DNA of 64,000 bases from an uncultured bacterium (GCA_903912525.1 CAIWHK010000065.1:62001-126000), one strand, 5' to 3'; counted from the stretch's first letter, positions 51,664 to 61,434 are shown. The notes: generated by a model not told the origin, from the letters alone. Numbers and translations: made by a program.

Positions 51664-54600
51664 GCGATTTTTCCTCAATCCGCTGAAGGAAAGTGGTTGC
51701 GTACTCGGGGCTCCTGCGGAGGGCCAGTGGACGGGCGATGAGATCAGGAAGGACTTCCTGATCAACTACTCGCAGGACATCGACCTGGGCCGCAGGGGGA
51801 CCGGCAGCCCGGGCGTTCCCGAACTCGACCTGCGCCGGGTGCACAACGTGCCTTCGGTGTTCGCGCGCCCGATCCAGTTCAGCCAGGCGTTGGCGGATAT
51901 CAACCACCCGCTGCACCAGACAGTCCAGTCGCAGTGGCGGGGACTGCTGGCGACCTTTGCCCTTCGGCAGAGCATCGGCGCGTACATCCAGCCGTCATTG
52001 TTCGAGGTGCCCGCGGTTCCCGAGGCGGCGGCCGCGACCGCGAAGGACAGGAATCTGAACGTCATCCTGAGAAACCAGCTGCCCCAGCCGTTCGGCGACT
52101 GGGAAAAGTGGTGGGTCTTTCGCTGTGCGGGATCGCTGATCGGGGCCACGTCCCCGTGGACCATCGTCTACACACCTGCGGAGTATCGTGTCCCGGACAC
52201 CATTCCCTGGCGGGATGCGGACGGCCTCTTCATGGATCCCATCCGCTTCTTCGACCCGGAGGGTCAGCATGCACCCAACCAGTTGTTGGCCATGCTCTCC
52301 CAGTGGGTCGAGCAGTTGCTGGTTGCATTCGGCGATACAGGTCTCCCGGCCTGGGGGTTCAAGGACAGCCTGAAAGACAAGGCCTCCAGCGTGCGGCTGG
52401 CCCTGCAGTGGTGGAAAGATGACCTGAAGCACTATGTCGATCCATCGATGGGCGCGGTGGAGACCATGCCGGCCTCCGCGATCGACCTCGACCCTCGGCC
52501 CTATAAGCCGTTCCTGACCGCTCTCGTGGGGCCCGCCGGCGACGGCGCCCAGCCCGGGGATCTCCTGGCTGCTACAGACCATGACATCGATCTGATCGTG
52601 TTCTCGAAGAAGGGGATCCCGGCCGGGACCCGGGTGCACGGAGCGGTCTTCAGCGGTGACGTGAACCTCGAACGGCTCGAGAAGTCAGGCATCGGGCCCA
52701 AGGGCTGGAAGACACAGAGCGGCAAGACGGTCGATGTGCCGTACCGGGTCATCGAGGATGCGTTCTTCAGCTCGAAAATCCTGGAGATCGGGCTCGAACC
52801 CACGGCCCTGGAATGCGGCAGCTCGAAGTACGCCCTGCCCCTGACAGCGGACTTCTTCCGGTTCTTCAGCCTCAGGACGCTTGCCGATCGCAGGGAAATG
52901 TTGACCGTGCGCGAGGACAACAACGAGGTCCATGTGCGCCTGCAGATCCCGCTGCGCAATGGGGGCAGCCTCAGGGCGGAGAAAGTCTACAACCGCGACA
53001 GTATCGCGAAGCTGCCGGGGATTCCGGTCCCCGTCCTGGCGGTCTGGCCGGACTTTGGCGTGGAGGACTGGGTCGAGAACTATGCCGCGTTCGGCGCCGA
53101 GCCCCATCCCCGGGGTGAAGTCAAACTGTTGGCGGCGCCCATCCTCGAGGACGGGACGGTTCTTGACCGGACGATCGAGGAGGGCACCCAGGATCATCCG
53201 CGGCAATCCGCCTGCCGTGTGTGGCGGGCGGAAAAGCCCGTGATCGGATTTGCCTTCTACCAGCGGGACGCCAAGGGCGAGTCCGCGTTGGGCGTCGTCA
53301 TTCGTGACCCGATCAGCCCGCCCAAGGCTGTCCAGCAGCTGAAGCAGTGGGATGTCGGCATCGATTTCGGCACGTCCAATACCCAGGTGACGGTCAAGGC
53401 CCAGGACGAGTCTCCGCGCCCGTTGCCGTTCAAGCGCCGGACCCTGGTCCTGACGTCCGCGCCTGAAGCGAACATTCCCGTCGTGACGCGAAACCTGTTC
53501 CCGTGCACGAAGGACCTCGAGCCGTCGCGGCCGCTTCCCACCGCGCTGCGCATTGCGGACGCCACCCGGTATCCCGAGTCCGGGATGGACACCAAGTGGG
53601 CGGAACTCAACTTCGGTCCTGAGCGCAATTTCTTCGCGACCAATCTCGTGGCCAACGTCAAGTGGGGTACTCCGGGAGCGCCCGCCGGCGATGACTCGAT
53701 CAAGCAGTACCTCACAGGCCTGTTGCGGGCCGTCCTCTGCGAGGCGAGGGCCGAAGGTGTCGGCCAGCTCAATTTCCGGTGGTCCTATCCGCGGGCGCTG
53801 CCCCTGGGCTCGTACGGCCGCATGGAGAATTTCTGGAACACGGTCGCCAGCGCCATCGATGCGACGAAGGCCATCAGGCTCGGGACGCCGGTCAGCATGA
53901 CGGAGTCCGAAGCCGTGTGCCGGTACTTCCGGACCCAGCCGCTGGCGGGGCTGCCCGTCGATGCCAACTGTCTCTCGGTGGCCATCGATGTCGGTGGTGG
54001 CTCGTCCGATGTGGCCTTCTGGCTGGCGGGGCAGCTCGTCGATATCTCCTCGTTCAAGATCGCCGCGAACGACATCCTGGTTCCGGCGGCGCGTTTCCCC
54101 GGGTTCGCCGAGCAGCTGGCGACGGCCTGCGGAGCGTCCGGCGTTGCCGTCGAAGCGCTCATGGAGCGCCCGGGCGTGGTGATCAATGCGCTTCTCACCC
54201 AGGCCAAGGATCCCCGCAAGCAGGCCTGCGACCTGCAGCGGCCGGGAGCGCACCCGATGGTGCGCGCCCTCTTCGCTCAGTTCGACAGCGGACAGGCGCC
54301 GTGGCTTCCCGTCCGGAGCGCCATCTACCTCTTTTTCATGGGCCTGACCTACTATGCCGGGCTTCACGCACGCGACATCGTGAAGAGGCACAAGGATGTC
54401 GGGGGCGCGGCCGACAACGGCGGCGGCGGTGCGGTGCCCGGAGGCCCGGCCGTCGTGTGGCACCAGAAGCAGATCGGGCTGTATTTCGGAGGTCTCGGTT
54501 CGTCACTCCTGACGTGGATCACGGCCAATGATGCCCTGCTGCGTGAAGTGCTGGAGTTTTCATTCCTGAAGGGCCTGACCCTCGATTTCCCCGACGGCGC

Positions 54601-55075
54601 CAACTTCGACATCAAACCGTCCGGCGTGGCGATCGACCCGACCGGCACCGAAAGGCCCAAGGAAGAGGTCGTCATGGGCCTGATGGCTGACCTGCCACTG
54701 GGCAACCGGAACGCGGCAGCCCAGGTGAGGGAATTCGACACGTCCTCGATCTTGTGTGAGATCGGGTGGAAGGACGCCCAGGGCAAGCCCGTGGATTGGT
54801 CACACCGGATGACGGCGGAGAGGTTCCGCGAGATGAAGGCGCCGCGCAATCACGACAGTGGCTACATGGCCCAGTTCCTGGGCAATGTCCTGCTCAAGAA
54901 AGCCGGAAGCCTCGTGGTCGACGACAAGGGCCTCAGTGGACTGGAAATCGACGGGGCGCAATTGCAGAACCTGATCGCGCAGTCTTCCGAAGGGGACCAG
55001 ACGGTTCTGCAGCCGGTATTCGCGTTTGAGCTCAAGACGATGATCGATCAGTACCTGAGGACCGCCAACCGCTGA
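51656..55075 (+). CDS. Large protein with C-terminal actin/Hsp70-fold ATPase domain
   Basis: 1139 residues; GTG start with GGAGG 5 bp upstream. The ATPase core begins only at about 566: 'DVGIDFGTSNTQVTV' (phosphate 1), 'AIDVGGGSSDVAFWLAG' (phosphate 2, about 776-792) and 'YFGGLGSSLLTW' (adenosine region, about 943). The first ~560 residues are beta-rich and not recognised. No DnaK-type substrate domain follows, so this is not a standard chaperone; the shape recalls actin-fold scaffold ATPases. No TM or signal peptide is visible. It is coupled to the tubulin-like gene and followed by three CxxC-module proteins. Confidence 0.82.
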   Translation: MPERFFLNPLKESGCVLGAPAEGQWTGDEIRKDFLINYSQDIDLGRRGTGSPGVPELDLRRVHNVPSVFARPIQFSQALADINHPLHQTVQSQWRGLLATFALRQSIGAYIQPSLFEVPAVPEAAAATAKDRNLNVILRNQLPQPFGDWEKWWVFRCAGSLIGATSPWTIVYTPAEYRVPDTIPWRDADGLFMDPIRFFDPEGQHAPNQLLAMLSQWVEQLLVAFGDTGLPAWGFKDSLKDKASSVRLALQWWKDDLKHYVDPSMGAVETMPASAIDLDPRPYKPFLTALVGPAGDGAQPGDLLAATDHDIDLIVFSKKGIPAGTRVHGAVFSGDVNLERLEKSGIGPKGWKTQSGKTVDVPYRVIEDAFFSSKILEIGLEPTALECGSSKYALPLTADFFRFFSLRTLADRREMLTVREDNNEVHVRLQIPLRNGGSLRAEKVYNRDSIAKLPGIPVPVLAVWPDFGVEDWVENYAAFGAEPHPRGEVKLLAAPILEDGTVLDRTIEEGTQDHPRQSACRVWRAEKPVIGFAFYQRDAKGESALGVVIRDPISPPKAVQQLKQWDVGIDFGTSNTQVTVKAQDESPRPLPFKRRTLVLTSAPEANIPVVTRNLFPCTKDLEPSRPLPTALRIADATRYPESGMDTKWAELNFGPERNFFATNLVANVKWGTPGAPAGDDSIKQYLTGLLRAVLCEARAEGVGQLNFRWSYPRALPLGSYGRMENFWNTVASAIDATKAIRLGTPVSMTESEAVCRYFRTQPLAGLPVDANCLSVAIDVGGGSSDVAFWLAGQLVDISSFKIAANDILVPAARFPGFAEQLATACGASGVAVEALMERPGVVINALLTQAKDPRKQACDLQRPGAHPMVRALFAQFDSGQAPWLPVRSAIYLFFMGLTYYAGLHARDIVKRHKDVGGAADNGGGGAVPGGPAVVWHQKQIGLYFGGLGSSLLTWITANDALLREVLEFSFLKGLTLDFPDGANFDIKPSGVAIDPTGTERPKEEVVMGLMADLPLGNRNAAAQVREFDTSSILCEIGWKDAQGKPVDWSHRMTAERFREMKAPRNHDSGYMAQFLGNVLLKKAGSLVVDDKGLSGLEIDGAQLQNLIAQSSEGDQTVLQPVFAFELKTMIDQYLRTANR

Positions 55076-55189
55076 CGTCGTGCCGTGACATGACGTTGTT
55101 TGCCGTGGCATCCGCGTCTTCCTCCGTGAGGGGGAGCGCTACGTTGGGCCGATGACGGCGGCCTCCGGGCGTCCAGCAATCGAGGAATC

Positions 55190-57328
55190 ATGTGGCCCCC
55201 TAAGTTCGACATGGTCACCGTGGGCATCATCGTCGGGGGCGTCCTCGTGATCGGGGCTATCGCCCTGTTGTTCCTCCGGCCATCGCCGCGGGCGCGGGGA
55301 CGATCCCGCGAGCGTCAATCGTCATCGGGGAAGAAACAGCGACGCGGCAACGGCAAGTCGAAGACCGTCGCGGTTGAAGGGAACGACTACGGCGCCTTTT
55401 CGATTCCGATGCCGCCGCCGCCCGGCCCGAAGACCACCGAACCCCATCCCATGACCGATAGCCTTCAGGATCGACGGCCCCCGAAGGGGGGCCAGCAGAG
55501 CAACCGGTCGCCCTCCCGGCCACAGCAGTCGCCGGAGCTTGTGCTCGAGAACAACGATGCGCCGACGGTCGCCCCTGTCGTGACGCTGGATGACCTGTCA
55601 AGCCGGCTGACGATCGTGGAAAGCCATGTCGGGTTGACCGGTCTGGAATCCTCGACCTGGTGGGAGCGGTTGGGCCGGTGCCGTCGCCAGGCGCCCCGCA
55701 TCCAGATTCCGCAGGGTATGGAACAGGCCGAAGCCAAGCTGCTCGCCATCGTCAACCAGTGGTGGACGCTGCCCGCGCGCGAACGTCGAGATCTCGAGGG
55801 TATGGCCCAGGCCATCGACCTGCGGGTGTTCTTCTGCGACACGCCCGAACTCAGCCGGGAAATGGGCGATGTCACCCGGCGGGAAACCACTTTCATCCGC
55901 GCGGAACTGGGCGGATGGCTCTGTGTCGAAGCCGAGCCGGGCCTGTTGATGGCGGTGCCCGCTGACGTGATGTATTTCCGCAGTGACGTCGCATTCGCCC
56001 ACATTGCCCGCCTGTTCGAGCGCAGCGGCAACTACGAGGAGCCGCTTGGTTTCGAGCGGGTCTATCGTGCCTGCCGGCTGCGGTCGGCCGGTGGAGCCGG
56101 CGACGCGTACCGCATTCCCGGCAACGACAGCGAGCGCGGGTTCCTGGTTCTCCGTGGTGGGGAATTTCCCGCACTTCACGGGCCACCGAAATTCGACGAC
56201 TGGTTTGACGCGCGGGAGGCGCCCAATGAGCCGATCCCCCTGCTGCGTCCCTTGCAGGCCAGGATCGATGGTGTCGTGGCCGAGGTTCAGGTGATGCTGC
56301 GCCGGAGCGCCGACGACGAGCGGGGGACTTCGCGCCCAGTTCTGGATGAGCACGGAAACAAGCTCAGCGAGATTCGCGAGAGCATCGACGCCCTGGTGCG
56401 TCAACTCAATGGACTGAAGGCCGAGGTGGAAGGGGCCCGGGGAGCCCAGGCGGCGGCCGAAGCCCTCAAGGTCGAAGTCGCTGCGCTCAGGCAGGAATTG
56501 GTCGTCCTGAAGCAAGTAGCCGCAAAGCCGGCCCCGCCGGTCGCGTCCAACCCCGTCAGCGCGCGCCTGCCCCTTGTGAGCGGCGCCGAACCTGCCGCGC
56601 CGGTGGCCAAACCGGTCCAGCCTGTCCAGCCGGTCCGTGCGGCGGCGCCGCCGGCGCCGCCACCGCCACCGCCGCCACCACCGCCAGTGGTGCAGAAGCC
56701 TGTTACAGCGCCACCGGAGTTGAGTCGGCCGCGTCCGTTGGCGCCGGTTTCCGAACAGGCGCCAACGGCCGTGCCTGCGAATGATCGCCGCGGTGTCGAG
56801 GACCCGGACCAGATCGTGTCCGGAGTGCTTCAGGCGACTCTTGCCCGCGTGTCTGCGGCAGGCGTCGAGCCGGATTACGTCACGCGCCTCGCGGCTTCGG
56901 CCGACGACCTCCAGGTCGCCCTCGGCAGCGTCGCAGGCGGTTGGCGGGCCGAGATCGTGCACCTGAGCATGGTCCCGCGGGAACAGGTGGCCGAACTGCA
57001 GTTGCATCGGGGGGTCGGGCCGGTCGCGGGACATCCCGGCGGTGGCCTGAGGTGTTCCGTGTGCGAGGGCGAGATCTTCGAGGGGTCCTATGTCGCCCAG
57101 TTCGCCATCCTGGCCGAGTCCGGCGACGGCAGCGATGCCAGGTTGTACGTCCCTCTGGGTCTGTTCATGGGATCGGCCTATCGCAAGGGCTATCAACACC
57201 TGGTGGCGCAAGCGGACGGAGGTACCGTCACCGGCGTTGCGCAGGGTGCACGGCTTCGCCGGCAGCCCCGCGGTGACTATGTCGTGTTGTCGAAGATGCA
57301 ACTCGTGCTTGGCGTCAGCGAGCAGTGA
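55190..57328 (+). CDS. TM/coiled-coil protein with CxxC C-terminal module (paralogue 1)
   Basis: 712 residues; GAGGAATC before the ATG. A single N-terminal TM ('VTVGIIVGGVLVIGAIALLFL') is followed by a basic low-complexity linker and a globular domain at about 140-345 ('GGWLCVEAEPGLLMAVPADVMYF...YRACRLRSAGGAGDAYRI'). A coiled coil ('LSEIRESIDALVRQLNGLKAEVEGA') and a poly-Pro segment ('PPAPPPPPPPPPP') come next. The C-terminal module of about 170 residues has 'LRCSVCEGE' and 'YVPLGLFMGSAYRKGYQHL'. The same module ends the next two proteins. It is probably anchored in the inner membrane with the bulk in the cytoplasm. Confidence 0.7.
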   Translation: MWPPKFDMVTVGIIVGGVLVIGAIALLFLRPSPRARGRSRERQSSSGKKQRRGNGKSKTVAVEGNDYGAFSIPMPPPPGPKTTEPHPMTDSLQDRRPPKGGQQSNRSPSRPQQSPELVLENNDAPTVAPVVTLDDLSSRLTIVESHVGLTGLESSTWWERLGRCRRQAPRIQIPQGMEQAEAKLLAIVNQWWTLPARERRDLEGMAQAIDLRVFFCDTPELSREMGDVTRRETTFIRAELGGWLCVEAEPGLLMAVPADVMYFRSDVAFAHIARLFERSGNYEEPLGFERVYRACRLRSAGGAGDAYRIPGNDSERGFLVLRGGEFPALHGPPKFDDWFDAREAPNEPIPLLRPLQARIDGVVAEVQVMLRRSADDERGTSRPVLDEHGNKLSEIRESIDALVRQLNGLKAEVEGARGAQAAAEALKVEVAALRQELVVLKQVAAKPAPPVASNPVSARLPLVSGAEPAAPVAKPVQPVQPVRAAAPPAPPPPPPPPPPVVQKPVTAPPELSRPRPLAPVSEQAPTAVPANDRRGVEDPDQIVSGVLQATLARVSAAGVEPDYVTRLAASADDLQVALGSVAGGWRAEIVHLSMVPREQVAELQLHRGVGPVAGHPGGGLRCSVCEGEIFEGSYVAQFAILAESGDGSDARLYVPLGLFMGSAYRKGYQHLVAQADGGTVTGVAQGARLRRQPRGDYVVLSKMQLVLGVSEQ

Positions 57329-57359
57329 CCGCGAGGCGGGAACGGCAGGATTGGGTGGA

Positions 57360-59270
57360 ATGGTGGAGCAATCGACAGACTTCAAGGCTGATCGCATCGG
57401 TGCTGGCGAATCCGCTCGTTACCCCGCGCGCCGGAAACCGGGTCTCGGGGGCTGCACGGCCGCTTGCGCGCTTTCAATCCTCCTGATTGCGGTGGGGATC
57501 GGCATACCAGTCACAGCGGCCGCCCAAAGCATTTACGCCGTACAGCCGCGCCTGTCGTGGCGGCTGGTGGGGTCTCCAGGCGTTGCCGAGCAAACGTTGG
57601 AACTGCGCGTGCACGTCGCCAGCGGGGAATGGGAGAAGTCGGGCACTGCCGATTTCACGGTGCCCGCCTCCGTCGCAGCCCGCAACGTCCAGCGAGGCGC
57701 TTTGCGTTTCACCGCCCGCGGCGATACGCTCTATATGTCCGTCAGGGTTTTAGCGGACAACCAGAATGACATCCGCTTCAAGGGTAAGCTCGTCCTGCGC
57801 GCCAAGTACGACTACGCTGTTACCCTCTCCGACAATTTCTACATTCCGGCCATGGCGGTTCAGGGGCCGATTGCGCTCCCGATCTACGTCCGCGAGGACC
57901 CGTCATCACCGAACGCGACTCTCGTGATCAGCCCCACGATCGACGCACGCCGCATCGCCGACGGCTCCAAGGCAAAGCTCAGCCTGACGATCACGGGCTG
58001 GACGCCGCGTGGGCCGCTCCCGACCGAACTGGATCTCGGCAAGGGCAGCGGGGTGCGAACGCTGGAAATCGAGATCGAGCGGCCGCCGCGCCAGCTCGTG
58101 GACTACGTGGCGGGGGCATCCCCGGGTGGGGCGGTCGCGGTCGCCTTGTCCGTCAATGACCGCCGCGGCCGGGTCGTCGAATTCCAGAGCGAGCCGGTGG
58201 TTGTGGCGCCGCAGGCCGCTTCACGCGCGCCGTTCATCGCGACCATGGGCGCTCTCGGGGCGGCCGTGCTGCTCGGCACCGGGGTGCGCGCGATGCGCAA
58301 GCGAGGGGCATCTGCGCGCGTCGCTGCCAGGCCCTCCGCCGTGGCTACCCCTCCGGCATCGCCTGCGCCCTCACCGCCGGCAGCGACCGCCGCACCGGCA
58401 CAGGCCCCGAAGCCGAAGTCGGGTGCGAGCGGCACCACTACGCCGCCCGCGGCGGCCAAGCCCGCGAAACCGGCGGAACCCGCGGCCAATGCGACGCCGC
58501 CGGTCGCCGAGATCAGGAAGTCGGACGGGCGAGACGTCGCGGCGACGGGTATTACCCGCGACGACAAGGCACGGGCCGACGCGACCCCGAAGCCTGCGCC
58601 GGAACTCCCGGAGAAGCAGGAGAAGCTCGGCGCCGTCCCGGTTTCCGGCGCCGCGACGATGGATGCGGACACGGGGGCTCCCGAGTCGCCGCGCCCGCCT
58701 GAGGATGAGATCCCCATCGACCCCCTGCTTCTCGAAGCCGTGTGCGCGGCCATGGCTGTCTGCGCCGCGCCCGGCGGCCACGAGGCCGGGGAAGACGTGT
58801 CCGCCTGGCATCGCCGGATCATCGCCTGCCGGGACGCCGTGAACGTAGCGCTGACGCGCGCATCGCGCCCCGAGGAAGCCAGGATCGTCCACGTCATCTC
58901 CCAGGGTTTCATTGATCGCAATTGGAAGACAGAGGGTGTGGAGATCCATCGGGGCGTGAATCTCAATGTCGGCGAATTGCAGCTGCCGCATTGCCCCGTG
59001 TGCGAAGATGCGCTGCAGTTCCACGAGCGGGCGCAACTGTTCCTGCTGGTGGAGGGTGCGCAGTCCAGCAATGCCCTGCTCCTGCCGCCGTTCCTGGGCG
59101 AGTATCTTGCGCCCAAATACCCGAAATGTTACGCGAGGCTTTCCAACCACGGCGTCGAGGAAGGGTTCATCCACGGGATCCAGCGCCCGGCGATCCTGCG
59201 TGCGTCGGTGAATTCCCAGAAGAAGCTCTATGTGGTGAACCGTCGCATGGAACTCGATCTCGAGATCTGA
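57360..59270 (+). CDS. Exported/TM protein with CxxC C-terminal module (paralogue 2)
   Basis: 636 residues from ATG 57360; the track start at 57090 lies inside the previous gene. An N-terminal hydrophobic signal ('ALSILLIAVGIGIPVTAAA') precedes a beta-sandwich region of about 240 residues. A TM helix follows at about 300-315 ('APFIATMGALGAAVLLGTGV'), then a Pro/Ala/Lys-rich linker and the C-terminal module with 'LPHCPVCEDALQF' and 'KLYVVNRRMELDL'. The N-terminal sandwich is therefore periplasmic and the CxxC module cytoplasmic, giving a membrane-spanning link. No enzyme motif is visible. Confidence 0.65.
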   Translation: MVEQSTDFKADRIGAGESARYPARRKPGLGGCTAACALSILLIAVGIGIPVTAAAQSIYAVQPRLSWRLVGSPGVAEQTLELRVHVASGEWEKSGTADFTVPASVAARNVQRGALRFTARGDTLYMSVRVLADNQNDIRFKGKLVLRAKYDYAVTLSDNFYIPAMAVQGPIALPIYVREDPSSPNATLVISPTIDARRIADGSKAKLSLTITGWTPRGPLPTELDLGKGSGVRTLEIEIERPPRQLVDYVAGASPGGAVAVALSVNDRRGRVVEFQSEPVVVAPQAASRAPFIATMGALGAAVLLGTGVRAMRKRGASARVAARPSAVATPPASPAPSPPAATAAPAQAPKPKSGASGTTTPPAAAKPAKPAEPAANATPPVAEIRKSDGRDVAATGITRDDKARADATPKPAPELPEKQEKLGAVPVSGAATMDADTGAPESPRPPEDEIPIDPLLLEAVCAAMAVCAAPGGHEAGEDVSAWHRRIIACRDAVNVALTRASRPEEARIVHVISQGFIDRNWKTEGVEIHRGVNLNVGELQLPHCPVCEDALQFHERAQLFLLVEGAQSSNALLLPPFLGEYLAPKYPKCYARLSNHGVEEGFIHGIQRPAILRASVNSQKKLYVVNRRMELDLEI

Positions 59271-59366
59271 GACGCCGGGCTCGACTGACGGAGATCGGGA
59301 TTGAAGCTACAGTCGCTGCGCCGGCCGTTCGTTTGGCGCGATTGATCGGTGGAAGGGGACAGCATC

Positions 59367-61358
59367 ATGAAGTGGTCAACAATTGCGCGGCGCGTGCAAC
59401 GATCAGACGAAACGGTCGACGATGGGCCCGACCGCCGCGGTCAGGAGTGGAGCGACGACGGGGACTCGGGGCAGAACGTTGCCGTCGACCAGTACGAACC
59501 TGTCTCCGCAGGCCCCGACCGACTGGCCATCATGCAGGAAGCTGTGGACGACACGAAGGCGGACGTCCACCAGCTGCGGGCCGTCCTGGATCCGCTGCGC
59601 CCGCAGGTCGGCAGGGTGGTCGATGACCTAGCCGTTCTCCAGAAGCGGGTGACCGAGGATGCGGCTAACGCCGAGACGGCGAGCGCCTGGAACCGTGCGC
59701 TGATGGGCCGGGCCGGCTTCGCAGGCGTCGCTCCGGGCATGTCCCCGGAGGAGTGGGCCCTCGTGGCTGCGTCAAACCGGCGACTCGAAGAGCCGGAAAT
59801 TCCGCTGAGCGCGCTGACGAGCTTCCTGGCGGAATTCGGGATGGCGGTCGTTCGCGTGTCCTGTGAGTCGACGAGCTCGGGGCGGCTGCGCCTGCAGCCC
59901 ACGTCCAACTTCCATGACGGATTGAGCTGGTTCTATTGCAGCCTCGACGCGCAAGCCGTCGCGTACCTGGTCCCGCTGTCCCTTTCCGGGATCGTGGAAG
60001 ACGAAATCAAGGCGATGTCCCTGGCGTTCCGCGGCGCCGAGCGCGCGGCCACGTCGTCCGGGTCGTCCGCGGGCCGGGTCATGCGGGCCTGCCGGATGTC
60101 CTGCACCAGCGACGCGGATGGCATTTATGAGATTCTGCAGCCGGGAGCCCTGGCCCAGCCGCAGGCAGACGACGCAGGCGCCACGCGTCCGCCCACTTGG
60201 ACGGCAGGCGCCAGCCCGGCTTCCACCAGCACGGTCGCGCCTCGCGAGCCGACAACCCCGGTGGTTGCGGAGTATGCCGCGCCGGCTCCGGTCCTTGTCG
60301 TTCCGGATGCGTCGCGGCTGGCGCCGATCGAAGACCGCCTTGCGATCCTGGAGGCAGGTGTGTTCGACCGGCAGCCCGCGGATGAGGCACTGCTGCAAAG
60401 GATCGCGACGCTCGAGGCCGTTGCGGCCGCCCTTCAGCGCGAGCCCTCCGGGGACACGGCCGGAACCTTCATCCAGGAAATGCGCCCACTCCTTGACTAC
60501 CAGGCGGCGACGTTGCATGACCTGCAGGCGCGCATGGCGCCGACCGAGCAGGGCCTGGCGTCGATCGAGATGCGCCTGCAGTCGGTGGAATCGGCGTTCG
60601 TCGTCATTGAAGCCCGCATGGCCTCCATGTTCGCCTCGTTCGAAGCCATGCGCGGCGAGCTCGCAGCGCCGCGCGTGATGGTCGCGCCGCCGGCCGTCAG
60701 GAGTGAGCCGGTGGCGCAGCCGCTGCCCACCCTGCAGGCCACCCCGCAGCCGACCCTGCCCGTCATGGACAGGCAGCCGGAAGTCACTCCCGGTGCCGCA
60801 GGCATGGCCGTCGCCGATCCGGAATGTCCGAGCCTTCCCCTGGGCTGGCAAGCCGTCATGGCGCGCTGCGGGAGCGTGTCCAATCTCGGCCCGTCGCACG
60901 CGGATGAAGAGGCCGCCTACCTGCACCGCTTGGAGCTCCTCTGCGCGGGCCTGACCGGTCTGGCCGGCACGGGGCCGGATGCGTACCGGGTGCGCCTGGC
61001 CCACGTGTACGTCAAGAAGGGCAACACCATCCTCCTGCACCCCATGGCCGAGACCCCGGAACCGGGACCCAGGCTCTCGTGCCGGGACTGCGGTGACCTG
61101 AGCAGCCTGGCCTTCCAGGTCTTCGTGGCTGTGGAGCGCCCGGGAAGGCCCGAGGTCGCGGTCCTGTTGCCGTGCGCGAACTACTATTTCAGCCGTTTCG
61201 CCCGTGGCGTGCAAATGCTCGTCGATGGCGCCCACGATTCGATGGCCCTGGTCTCGGCCATTCGCGAGCCCGCGATCCTGGTGTCCGGCGGGCAGTCCGA
61301 ATACTCAGTCCGGCGGAAGATGAGCATTATTTCGGCGGCTGCGGATTCAGCGCGGTAG
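59367..61358 (+). CDS. Soluble coiled-coil protein with CxxC C-terminal module (paralogue 3)
   Basis: 663 residues from ATG 59367 (GAAGGGG upstream). A coiled coil at about 50-105 ('AVDDTKADVHQLRAVLDPLRPQVGRVVDDL') is followed by a globular domain related to that of paralogue 1 ('SWFYCSLDAQAVAYLVPLSL...RVMRACRMSCTSDADGIYEI'). A long helical segment ('LLDYQAATLHDLQARMAPTEQGLASIEMRLQSVE') and the C-terminal module ('LSCRDCGDLSS...LLPCANYYFSRFARGVQML') complete it. It has no TM helix, unlike its two neighbours. It is the last gene of the rightward operon; the RHS gene starts 76 bp later. Confidence 0.68.
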   Translation: MKWSTIARRVQRSDETVDDGPDRRGQEWSDDGDSGQNVAVDQYEPVSAGPDRLAIMQEAVDDTKADVHQLRAVLDPLRPQVGRVVDDLAVLQKRVTEDAANAETASAWNRALMGRAGFAGVAPGMSPEEWALVAASNRRLEEPEIPLSALTSFLAEFGMAVVRVSCESTSSGRLRLQPTSNFHDGLSWFYCSLDAQAVAYLVPLSLSGIVEDEIKAMSLAFRGAERAATSSGSSAGRVMRACRMSCTSDADGIYEILQPGALAQPQADDAGATRPPTWTAGASPASTSTVAPREPTTPVVAEYAAPAPVLVVPDASRLAPIEDRLAILEAGVFDRQPADEALLQRIATLEAVAAALQREPSGDTAGTFIQEMRPLLDYQAATLHDLQARMAPTEQGLASIEMRLQSVESAFVVIEARMASMFASFEAMRGELAAPRVMVAPPAVRSEPVAQPLPTLQATPQPTLPVMDRQPEVTPGAAGMAVADPECPSLPLGWQAVMARCGSVSNLGPSHADEEAAYLHRLELLCAGLTGLAGTGPDAYRVRLAHVYVKKGNTILLHPMAETPEPGPRLSCRDCGDLSSLAFQVFVAVERPGRPEVAVLLPCANYYFSRFARGVQMLVDGAHDSMALVSAIREPAILVSGGQSEYSVRRKMSIISAAADSAR

Positions 61359-61434
61359 CCCGACCGTTATCGTCGACGTCTACCGCAGGGCGACGACGTC
61401 GTCCTGCCGGCAGCATTCAACAGGGGGAACAGGG

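Noticed and set aside
52685-57397. Long minus-strand ORFs (592 and 599 codons) opposite the actin-like and CxxC genes
   Set aside because: Shadows of genes with motifs and good ribosome sites on the plus strand; no family signal on the minus strand.
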